Below are positions 16,317 to 23,019 of a stretch of DNA of 58,901 nt, piece after piece. The stretch covers positions 1 to 58,901 of the forward strand of contig NZ_PSRT01000045.1 of assembly GCF_004212635.1 (NCBI RefSeq), given 5' to 3'. The stretch's first letter is position 1, and every line of letters starts with the position of its first letter. The stretch comes from Bradyrhizobium genosp. SA-3 (GTDB lineage: Bacteria > Pseudomonadota > Alphaproteobacteria > Rhizobiales > Xanthobacteraceae). A model generated the notes under the pieces. That model did no database searches. It was not told the DNA's origin and was given only the letters and a program-made list of their open reading frames with translations. The translations under genes and the position numbers were made by a program.

Positions 16317-17603
16317 TCACAACAATCGGAGCAGGAATTCTACGGAGTAGAGCGCAAGTCCCGCGAGGCCGCCGATCAGCGAACCGTTGAAGCGGATGTA
16401 TTGCAGGTCGCGTCCGATGTTGATCTCGATCAGCGAAATCAACTGCGTCATATTCCACGCCTTGACCTGGTCGGAGATGAAAGTCGAAACACCGCCCTTC
16501 TGATCGGCGACGACGCTGCGCAGCACGGTCACCAGACCCTTGTTGATCTCCCCGCGCAGTTCGGCATCGCCGGCGAGCGCTTCGCCCGCGGCGACGAACA
16601 TGCCGGCGAGATGATGCTGGAGCACTTGCGTCTCGCCGCTTGCGCTGCGCTCGATGAAGGAGCGCGTGTTGGCCCAGACGGTGCGGGCGAGATCGGCAAG
16701 CTCGGGCCGCGCCAGCAGATCGCGCTTCAGGCCGTCGATGCGGTCGATATAGGCCCGGTCGGTGCCGAGTTGGTCGACGAAGTTCAACACCATCCGATCG
16801 AACTCGCCGCGGAACGGATGTTTGGGGTCGCTGCGCACTTCATTGAAGAAAGCGGTGGCGGACGCCACGATCTTGTTCACCAAAAACTTGTCGGCGCGAT
16901 AGAGCCGCAGCAACGTCGGCAATTCCGCGCGCACCTTCTCGCGGATCATCGCCATCGTCTCCTTCTGATTCAGCGTGTCGTGCATCACGCGCAGGAGATC
17001 GTCGAACAGAATCTGGTGCCGCCCTTCCGCCACGAAGCCGCGCAGCGTGCCCGCGGCGAGCGGCGCAAGGTTGATCGCCTGGAGCTGGGAGGACATGCGG
17101 CGGATGATGAAGGCCATCAGGCCCGAACTTTCCGTCGCTGAGAACGCCTCCGGCAGCAGGCGCAGCGCAAAGCGCGCGAGATCGTCGCTGCGCTTGCGAT
17201 CACGCAGCCAGTCGGCGACGAAGGAGCCGAAATCGATTTCCTTCAGCTTGGCCTCGACGGGACCTGCCTCGAGGAAATGCACCTGGATGAACTCGCCGAG
17301 CTTGTCGGCGATGCGGGCCTGGTTGCTCTGGATGATCGCGGTATGCGGGATCGGCAGGCCGAGCGGCCGTTTGAAGAGCGCGACCACGGCATACCAGTCG
17401 GCGAGCCCGCCAATGGTGGCGGCTTCCGCGAAGGCTGCGATGAAGCCGAACACGGGATGCACGTTCAGCAGGAGTTTTGCGACAGTGAACAGAGCGAGTG
17501 TCGAGGCCAACACCAGGGTCGCGAGCGCTTTCACGCGCCGCAGCTCCGCCGCGCGTTCGGCGTCACCGCGGGTATCGAAGAGATAGGTGCCTGATGAACC
17601 CAT
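16317..17603 (-). CDS. DUF445-family membrane protein
   Basis: 428 aa. N-terminal hydrophobic segments (about residues 25-65) lead into GGLADWYAVVALFKRPLGLPIPHTAII, the conserved DUF445 signature. A long, mainly helical, charged middle follows, and the protein ends with a hydrophobic segment LIGGLAGLALYSVEFLLRLL. Topology suggests an inner-membrane protein with a large soluble domain between its two membrane ends. Function of the family is not established. Only a small dyad (GTGAC/GTCAC, 16305-16320) marks its 3' end. Confidence 0.88.
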   Translation of the reverse strand: MGSSGTYLFDTRGDAERAAELRRVKALATLVLASTLALFTVAKLLLNVHPVFGFIAAFAEAATIGGLADWYAVVALFKRPLGLPIPHTAIIQSNQARIADKLGEFIQVHFLEAGPVEAKLKEIDFGSFVADWLRDRKRSDDLARFALRLLPEAFSATESSGLMAFIIRRMSSQLQAINLAPLAAGTLRGFVAEGRHQILFDDLLRVMHDTLNQKETMAMIREKVRAELPTLLRLYRADKFLVNKIVASATAFFNEVRSDPKHPFRGEFDRMVLNFVDQLGTDRAYIDRIDGLKRDLLARPELADLARTVWANTRSFIERSASGETQVLQHHLAGMFVAAGEALAGDAELRGEINKGLVTVLRSVVADQKGGVSTFISDQVKAWNMTQLISLIEINIGRDLQYIRFNGSLIGGLAGLALYSVEFLLRLL

Positions 17604-17620
17604 GACTGCATCACCCTACC

Positions 17621-17705
17621 CGTCATTGCGAGCGAAGCGAAGCAATCCAGAATCTTTCCGCGGAGAGACTCTGGATTGCTTCGTCGCAAGGGCTCCTCGC
17701 AATGA
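17621..17705. repeat. Intergenic palindromic repeat family A, copy 3
   Basis: CGTCATTGCGAGCGAAGCGA, then AGCAATCCAGA, a TTTCCGCGGAGA centre, TCTGGATTGCTTCG and CTCCTCGCAATGA. Forms one long hairpin. It lies between the DUF445 start and the phasin terminator. Confidence 0.85.
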
Positions 17706-17713
17706 GGGCGGCG

Positions 17714-17743
17714 CAAAAAACAAAGGCCCGCCGAAGCGGGCCT
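17714..17743 (-). terminator. Rho-independent terminator of the phasin gene
   Basis: Read on the minus strand: AGGCCCGC, TTCG tetraloop, GCGGGCCT, then TTTGTTTTTTG. A perfect 8-bp GC-rich stem with a T-run, about 28 bases after the phasin stop. One of the clearest intrinsic terminators in the window, as expected for a highly expressed monocistronic gene. Confidence 0.9.
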
Positions 17744-17771
17744 CAAATTCAGTTTGTCGTCGGGCGCCGTA

Positions 17772-18227
17772 TCACGCGGTCTTGTTGTAGACCTTGGCGA
17801 AATTGTCCTGAGCGGACTTCGCGCCGTTGGCGGCGAGCTTGCCGAAATAGTCGGCGGTCGCCTTGGCACGCGAGACGAACACTTCACCGCGGGCGCGGAG
17901 CAGGCTCGACTGGATCTCGACGGCCTCGCTGATCGACTTGGCGGACGCGAGCTTGTCGATGCCCGAGAAGAACGCCTCGGCGTCCTCATAGATCGCCTGC
18001 TGGATGTTGCGGCTGATCTTGCCGGCCTCGGCGACGGATTCGGTCACCGCGTTCTCGACGGCGGCGGTCACCCGCTCGGAGCCGGCGAAAGCTTCGGCAG
18101 CACGGTCCTTGGCGGTGTTGGCGGTCTTCTTGACGAACTCGCGGGCAGCCTCGGGAACTTCCAGATTCTGGATGTTCTTGAAAGCGTCCTTGAAGCCCTC
18201 GAAGGCGGTGTTGGTTTCAGTGGTCAT
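17772..18227 (-). CDS. Phasin (PHA granule-associated protein)
   Basis: 151 aa from the ATG at 18227, with GGAGAG 7 bases upstream; the open frame extends to 18293 but lacks support there. Helical, alanine-rich, no cysteine, with EGFKDAFKNIQNLEVPEAAREFVKKTANTAKDRA, split here as the Phasin_2 signature, and a C-terminal YFGKLAANGAKSAQDNFAKV. Phasins coat polyhydroxyalkanoate granules and control their size and number. A strong terminator follows and an operator-like palindrome lies upstream (18314-18345), so it is probably a single-gene unit controlled with PHA synthesis. Confidence 0.93.
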   Translation of the reverse strand: MTTETNTAFEGFKDAFKNIQNLEVPEAAREFVKKTANTAKDRAAEAFAGSERVTAAVENAVTESVAEAGKISRNIQQAIYEDAEAFFSGIDKLASAKSISEAVEIQSSLLRARGEVFVSRAKATADYFGKLAANGAKSAQDNFAKVYNKTA

Positions 18228-18313
18228 GGGGTTCTCTCCATCCTCATTGGTCTGAGCTATGGGCTCACCCCGTCCGCAATTGGCCCGGGGCACGGCTTAT
18301 ATGGCATCGTTAA

Positions 18314-18345
18314 TTGTGCGATGCAATATTCATATTGCATTGCGA
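18314..18345 (-). promoter_or_regulatory. TGC/GCA palindrome upstream of the phasin gene (putative PhaR operator)
   Basis: ATGCAATAT (18321-18329), TC, ATATTGCAT (18332-18340) is a perfect palindrome, extended by TGCGATGCA on the left and TGCATTGCGA on the right. PhaR, the PHA-responsive repressor of alphaproteobacteria and betaproteobacteria, is known to bind TGC...GCA-rich sites in front of phasin genes. Read on the minus strand, TGCATCGCACAA fits the kind of site I recall for Bradyrhizobium PhaR. The phaR gene itself is not in this window. Confidence 0.6.
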
Positions 18346-18443
18346 TATCACGAAATCGTGAACAGCCTTAACAAGAGGCGCCACACTGCCCTAGTTAGAG
18401 GCCGTCTCGGACGAATTAGGTCCGTACCGGCCCGATCTTCGCC

Positions 18444-19037
18444 TTAATGCTGGACCGCGCCTGGCAATCCATAGGCCTCCATCTGAGCCTGAACCTGCGC
18501 GATGTTGTGCCCAAGCACCACGATGTCATGGGTCTTGCCGCCGATATCCCGCACGTGGTCGCGCAGCAGCGCCTCGGCCTTGAAGCCGAGGCCTTCGAAC
18601 AGGGCGATCGCCGCCCGCTGGTCGACTGTCATCTGCACCGAGAGCTTTTCCAGGCCAGCACCGAGCGCAAGTGCAAAGGTCTCCTGTGAGAGCGCCTTCC
18701 CCACACCCTGCCCGCGCACGTCGGACGAGACCACCATGCGGATCTCGCCGACATGGGGCGACCAGGAATGCGGATCGCGCACCAGCGTGCCGCAGCCGAC
18801 GACATTGCCGTCCCTCACCGCGAGCAGGCTCTGAATGGCGCCGCGCTCGATCTCCTTGACCCAGGCGGAAAGCACCTTCGGCTCGCTGATATTGCGTGGC
18901 AGGAACAACAGATCGTGGGATGGAAGACCTTGGCCGAAGGCGAGCACCGCGGCTTCGTCTCCGGGCGCCATCCGGCGGATCTCGATATCACCCGCATCGG
19001 TCTTGATGTGACGCGGATAGGAACGCTGCTCACTCAT
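18444..19037 (-). CDS. GNAT-family N-acetyltransferase
   Basis: 197 aa from the ATG at 19037, which overlaps the phaC stop in an ATGA junction; the longer open frame to 19076 runs inside phaC. GNAT fold with GEIRMVVSSDVRGQGVGKALSQE, where RGQGVGK is the acetyl-CoA pyrophosphate loop, and AIALFEGLGFKAEALLRDHV as the motif B region. Acetylates an unknown amine or protein lysine. The tight coupling to PHA synthase suggests an accessory role, but no such partner is established. Confidence 0.88.
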   Translation of the reverse strand: MSEQRSYPRHIKTDAGDIEIRRMAPGDEAAVLAFGQGLPSHDLLFLPRNISEPKVLSAWVKEIERGAIQSLLAVRDGNVVGCGTLVRDPHSWSPHVGEIRMVVSSDVRGQGVGKALSQETFALALGAGLEKLSVQMTVDQRAAIALFEGLGFKAEALLRDHVRDIGGKTHDIVVLGHNIAQVQAQMEAYGLPGAVQH

Positions 19038-20116
19038 GTCGATCTCTTTCCCAGCCAGGAGTCCAGTTTCGGCCACAGCCGCTTCACCGCGTTGGCACCG
19101 GCGACCAGCGAGACGTGGCCGCCCTTCAACATCACCTCTTCCTTGTCCTCGGACCCGATCTTCGCGATCAGGTGCTTTGCGGCGTCATACGGCACGATGT
19201 GATCGTGCTCCGCGACCGCATGCAGGATCGGCACCTTGATGTTTTCGAGCTTCGCCGCACGGCCGCCGACCGACATGGTGTCGTTGTACAGCTTGTTGTC
19301 CCACATCAGGTCCTTGGTGATGGCGCGGAAATACTCGCCCGCCAGCGGCAGCGTGTCGGTCGCCCAACGGTCGAACATGCGGTAAGACTTGACGAACTCG
19401 TCATTCCAGATGTTTTCCCAGAGCTGGATCTGGCTCACCGGGCGCGAGGCCGGACGCAGCATCTCGAACGAAGACAAGATCATCTCCGGCGGCACGTTGC
19501 CGACGCTATCGACGAGATGATCGACGTCGAAATAGCGGCGGTCGGAGAAATTCGAAAACAGCTTCATCTCGCGGAAATCGATCGGCGTGGTGAAGCAGAT
19601 CAGATTCTTCATCGGCCCATCCTTGTGGATCGAACCGTAGAGCAGCGACAGCACGCCACCGAAGCAATAGCCGATGATGGAAACGTCCTGCTCGCCGGAA
19701 TCAGCTTGCACGCGGCGGACGCAGTCCGGGATGAAATCGAGGACATAGTCCTCCATCCGCAGGTTCTTTTCCTCTGGCCGCGGTGCGGTCCAATCGAGCA
19801 TGTAAACGTCGTAACCGCGCTTGAGCAGGAACTCGATAAAACTCTGGCCGGGCACGAGGTCGAGGATGTAGCCGCGGTTGGTGGTCGCCATCACGATCAG
19901 CACCGGCACGCGGTAGATCTCGTCCGACATTGGTCGGTAGTGATAGAGGCTCATCGTGCCGCGCGAATGCAGCACGTCCTTCGGTGTCGAGCCGAGCGTG
20001 GGGCCGGAGGTCGAGAAATATTCGACGCCTTTGATACTGCGCTGAATCGCGCGCTGCACCTCGGTCTGGATGCGCTCCGGGATAGATGCGAAATCAAGTC
20101 CCGTCGGCGCGTTCAT
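19034..20116 (-). CDS. phaC: Poly(3-hydroxyalkanoate) synthase, class III-type PhaC
   Basis: 360 aa, the size of class III/IV PhaC rather than the ~600 aa class I enzyme. Lipase-like box GYCFGG with Cys151 as nucleophile, Asp305 in EHDHIVP and His334 in KGGHVSL; these positions are close to Cys149, Asp302 and His331 of the Allochromatium vinosum enzyme. Polymerises (R)-3-hydroxyacyl-CoA. Its start overlaps the stop of the upstream PhaE-like gene by 4 nt, and its stop overlaps the GNAT start. Class III enzymes need a partner subunit, here probably the 127-aa upstream protein. Confidence 0.93.
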   Translation of the reverse strand: MNAPTGLDFASIPERIQTEVQRAIQRSIKGVEYFSTSGPTLGSTPKDVLHSRGTMSLYHYRPMSDEIYRVPVLIVMATTNRGYILDLVPGQSFIEFLLKRGYDVYMLDWTAPRPEEKNLRMEDYVLDFIPDCVRRVQADSGEQDVSIIGYCFGGVLSLLYGSIHKDGPMKNLICFTTPIDFREMKLFSNFSDRRYFDVDHLVDSVGNVPPEMILSSFEMLRPASRPVSQIQLWENIWNDEFVKSYRMFDRWATDTLPLAGEYFRAITKDLMWDNKLYNDTMSVGGRAAKLENIKVPILHAVAEHDHIVPYDAAKHLIAKIGSEDKEEVMLKGGHVSLVAGANAVKRLWPKLDSWLGKRST

Positions 20117-20496
20117 TTCTGCTCTCCGGTTTCGGAGGGCGGACGCTTCGTCCGCGGCGGCCGTGGCGTCCCATCGGAGTCTCGCGAGATGCCCGAACTT
20201 GCCGCCATCTGGCTCAGCATCGACTTCATCTCGCCGAGCTGGGCTTCGATGGACTGGAGCCGCTCCGCAAGACCTGTCACCTGCTCCCGGCTCGGCAGGT
20301 TCATTGCAACAAAGTATTTCTCCATGAGCTCGCCGAGCTGCTTCTGAGCACCTGCAGCAACTCCTCCCGCACGGTTCATCGCCTGTGAAAACTCAGGCGA
20401 CGACATGGCCTGGTTGGCGAAGGCGTTGAACCCCTTCTCCATCTCGCCCACCATCTTCTGCCACATGGCGACGGGGTCGTTGGTCTTGTCGGTCAT
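20113..20496 (-). CDS. Short PhaE/PhaR-like PHA synthase partner subunit
   Basis: 127 aa from the ATG at 20496, with a strong AGGAGGAC 5-6 bases upstream; an open frame continues to 21018 opposite another gene and is rejected. MWQKMVGEMEKGFNAFANQ and NRAGGVAAGAQKQLGELMEKYF precede NLPSREQVTGLAERLQSIEA, which resembles the conserved C-terminal core of PhaE and PhaR subunits. The tail is polar and Pro/Arg/Ser-rich. Known PhaE proteins are about 350 aa and PhaR about 200 aa, so this is a minimal version. Directly overlaps phaC by 4 nt, supporting a complex. Confidence 0.78.
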   Translation of the reverse strand: MTDKTNDPVAMWQKMVGEMEKGFNAFANQAMSSPEFSQAMNRAGGVAAGAQKQLGELMEKYFVAMNLPSREQVTGLAERLQSIEAQLGEMKSMLSQMAASSGISRDSDGTPRPPRTKRPPSETGEQK

Positions 20497-20661
20497 CGGC
20501 GTCCTCCTGCTATCGAGAGCTTCGACGCCCTTCTTTTTGGCCATACCACACCGTTGCGAAGGGCCGGTCAACCGGCAAGCGGCCCGGTGCGCACACACGC
20601 GGCTTCTTTGCCGCGGGAAACCGTGCAATACAGCATTGGTCAGCAGCAAGGGATCGCGACC

Positions 20662-21576
20662 GTGAACGTCCATCAGCCGCCCCAGACCGTCCGCGCCAAC
20701 GGCATCGACATCTGTTACGAGGTTTTCGGCAACGACAACGCCGAGCCGCTGCTGCTGATCATGGGGCTCGGGGCACAGATGATCCATTGGGACGATGCGT
20801 TCTGCGAACAGCTCGCCGCGCGCGGCTTTCGCGTGATCCGCTTCGACAATCGCGATATCGGGAAGTCGAGCCATCTGACGGGCGGAAAACGCTTGACGCC
20901 GCTCGAGCTGCTGAAGCTGCGCTTCCTCAGGATTCCCGTGGCCGCCACCTACAAGCTGATCGACATGGCCAGGGACACGGTCGGGCTGATGGATGCGCTC
21001 CGCATCAAGTCGGCGCATCTGGTCGGCGCCTCGATGGGCGGCATGATCGCGCAGGAAGTGACGCTGTCGTTCCCCGAGCGCGTGCGTTCGCTGACCTCGA
21101 TCATGTCAACGACAGGCAATCCGCGCGTGCCGCCGCCGACACGCGAGGCGGCCGCCATGCTGATGGCGCCGCCGCCGCGCAGCAGGGAAGAGTTCATCGT
21201 CCGCTACGGCCAGACCTGGAAGGTGCTGCGCGCCGGCTCCTTTCCGGAAGAGGAAGCGCTCGATCCTGGTCGTGCCGAGCGCGTGTTCGCGCGCGGGCTC
21301 AATCCGGCCGGCGTTGGCCGGCAACTCCGCGCCGTGCTCGCCTCCGGCAGCCGCAAGGAGCGGCTGCATGGGGTGAAGACGCCGACGCTGGTCATCCACG
21401 GCACCGTCGATCCCCTGGTCCATCCCGAAGGCGGCAAGGACACGGCAGCGTCAATTCCAGGCGCCAAGCTATTGATGATCGAGGGCATGGGCCACGCGCT
21501 GCCGATGCGGTTCTGGCCGGAGATCATCGGCGCCATCGACAAGCACGCGCATGGGGCGGCGGCGCAGGCTGCGTAG
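20662..21576 (+). CDS. Alpha/beta hydrolase
   Basis: 304 aa from the GTG at 20662, with AAGGGA about 7 bases upstream; the frame is open back to 20554. Oxyanion region LLLIMGLGAQMIHWDDAF, FDNRDIGKSS, nucleophile elbow LVGASMGGMIAQE, Asp in IHGTVDPLVHPEGG and His in EGMGHALP. The pattern resembles small esterases and haloalkane/C-C hydrolase relatives. Divergent from the phaE-like gene, so it may share its control region. Substrate unknown. Confidence 0.85.
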   Translation: MNVHQPPQTVRANGIDICYEVFGNDNAEPLLLIMGLGAQMIHWDDAFCEQLAARGFRVIRFDNRDIGKSSHLTGGKRLTPLELLKLRFLRIPVAATYKLIDMARDTVGLMDALRIKSAHLVGASMGGMIAQEVTLSFPERVRSLTSIMSTTGNPRVPPPTREAAAMLMAPPPRSREEFIVRYGQTWKVLRAGSFPEEEALDPGRAERVFARGLNPAGVGRQLRAVLASGSRKERLHGVKTPTLVIHGTVDPLVHPEGGKDTAASIPGAKLLMIEGMGHALPMRFWPEIIGAIDKHAHGAAAQAA

Positions 21577-21701
21577 GCTGGCGCGATCGGTCTCCTGATG
21601 GTGACCATGTGAGCTACCGGTTACCGTCTTAACGCGAGCCGGCGCGAAAGCTATACATGCCCCTCAATCGCAAGAACGGGCTGCGGCCTCTCGGAGTTCA
21701 C

Positions 21702-22166
21702 ATGCATCTCAGCGTTCGGTCGGCCGCTATCGTCACCATGTCAGTTCTCACGCTCTCCCTTGCAGGCGGCGCCGCGATTGCCGGTAGCGCGCAAGAAGAA
21801 GCCAATCGCAAAACCGTGCTGGCCTTCTACGAGAAGGGGCTCAATCAGAAGGACGCTGATGCGGCCCTCACCGATGTCGGCGACCGCTACGTCCAGCACA
21901 ATCCAAACGCGGCCGATGGACCGGACGGCTTCCGAAAATTCATCGGCTTCCTGCGCGAAAAGTTTCCGAACTCGCATAGCGAGATCAAGCGCAGCTTCGT
22001 GGATGGCGACTTTGTGATACTACACGTTCACTCCGTTCGCGAGCCCGGCAGCAAGGGGCGCGCGATCGTGGATATCTTCAAGCTGGAAAACGGCAAGATC
22101 GTCGAACACTGGGACGTCGTTCAGGACATTCCTGAAAATCCCGCAAACGGCAACACGATGTTCTGA
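21702..22166 (+). CDS. Exported SnoaL/NTF2-like protein
   Basis: 154 aa from the ATG at 21702, with GGAG 6 bases upstream. N-terminal signal peptide (AAIVTMSVLTLSLAGGAAIAGSA). The mature part is a SnoaL-like cone fold: VLAFYEKGLNQKDADAALTD, YVQHNPNAADGPDGF and a C-terminal IVDIFKLENGKIVEHWDVVQ. This periplasmic SnoaL-like family is common next to stress and catabolic genes; the reaction, if any, is unknown. Stands alone on the plus strand. Confidence 0.85.
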   Translation: MHLSVRSAAIVTMSVLTLSLAGGAAIAGSAQEEANRKTVLAFYEKGLNQKDADAALTDVGDRYVQHNPNAADGPDGFRKFIGFLREKFPNSHSEIKRSFVDGDFVILHVHSVREPGSKGRAIVDIFKLENGKIVEHWDVVQDIPENPANGNTMF

Positions 22167-22192
22167 CGGATAGAACCGCGCTGGGAAACGGC

Positions 22193-22867
22193 CTAGCGCT
22201 TCCGCGCGATCCAGATCACGTGGCGCGCGCCACCGCCTCTGCCGGTGGCACGGACATTGACTTCGTTGACGTCGAAGCCGGCACGGCCGAGGCGCTTGGT
22301 GAAAGCTGAGTTGGGCCCCGATGACCAAACGGCGAGCACGCCGCCCGGCCGCAGCGCCGTCTTCGCCGCCGTGAGCCCGCTCGCATCGTAGAGCGCATCA
22401 TTGCCCTTCCGGGTCAGCCCTTCCGGCCCGTTGTCGACGTCGAGGAGAATGGCGTCGAAGGCGGACCGCTGTGCCCGGATGATCTCGCCAACGTCGGTCT
22501 CCCGGATGCTCACCCTGGGATCTTCGAGGCTGTTGCCGAAGACCTGCGCCATCGGGCCGCGTGCCCAGGCGACCACCGCAGGCACGAGTTCGGCGACCAC
22601 GATCTTCGCGTTGCTTCCGTGCACGGCAAGCGCCGCACGCAGCGTAAAGCCCATGCCGAGGCCGCCGATGAGGACGACGGGCTTTACGACATTCTCGATC
22701 TGCTTTGCCGCCAGCGTCGCGAGCGCGACCTCGGAGCCCGACAAGCGGCTGTTCATCAGCTCGTTGCTGCCGAGCTTGATGGAGAACTCGTTGCCGCGCC
22801 GCATCAGGCGCAGCTCACCGTCGGAACCAGGGATTTGCGCGGTGTCGATCTTTTCCCAGGGAATCAT
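22193..22867 (-). CDS. Spermidine-synthase-like SAM-fold protein
   Basis: 224 aa. Rossmann methyltransferase fold of the spermidine synthase group: VLIGGLGMGFTLRAAL as motif I, KIVVAELVPAVVAWARGPM as the acidic loop, AFDAILLDVDNGPEGL as motif II. The N-terminal tetramerisation region of true spermidine synthases appears reduced. May be a methyltransferase or aminopropyltransferase; the substrate is unknown. Convergent with the SnoaL gene, 26 bases between stops. Confidence 0.82.
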   Translation of the reverse strand: MIPWEKIDTAQIPGSDGELRLMRRGNEFSIKLGSNELMNSRLSGSEVALATLAAKQIENVVKPVVLIGGLGMGFTLRAALAVHGSNAKIVVAELVPAVVAWARGPMAQVFGNSLEDPRVSIRETDVGEIIRAQRSAFDAILLDVDNGPEGLTRKGNDALYDASGLTAAKTALRPGGVLAVWSSGPNSAFTKRLGRAGFDVNEVNVRATGRGGGARHVIWIARKR

Positions 22868-22894
22868 GGGAGAGCTTTAGCACGATCGGGAATC

Positions 22895-23010
22895 GTAGGG
22901 TGGGTTAGCCGAAGGCGTAACCCACCACTTCTGTATCCGCGGTAAGAGACCTTGGTGGGTTACACCCAGCGAACTGCGCTTCGCGCGTTCGCAAGGCTAA
23001 CCCACCCTAC
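22895..23010. repeat. Intergenic palindromic repeat family C
   Basis: Begins GTAGGGTGGGTTAGCC and ends GGCTAACCCACCCTAC, a perfect 16-bp terminal inverted repeat. Inside, GTAACCCACC and GGTGGGTTAC form a second nested pair around a CCGCGGTAAG centre. The unit is 116 bases, fills the gap between two minus-strand genes and encodes nothing. Only one copy in the window. Confidence 0.85.
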
Positions 23011-23019
23011 AATCTCGCC

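Noticed and set aside
22895..23010. Insertion sequence
   Set aside because: The terminal inverted repeats look IS-like, but the 116-base unit has no coding capacity and I see no transposase in the window.
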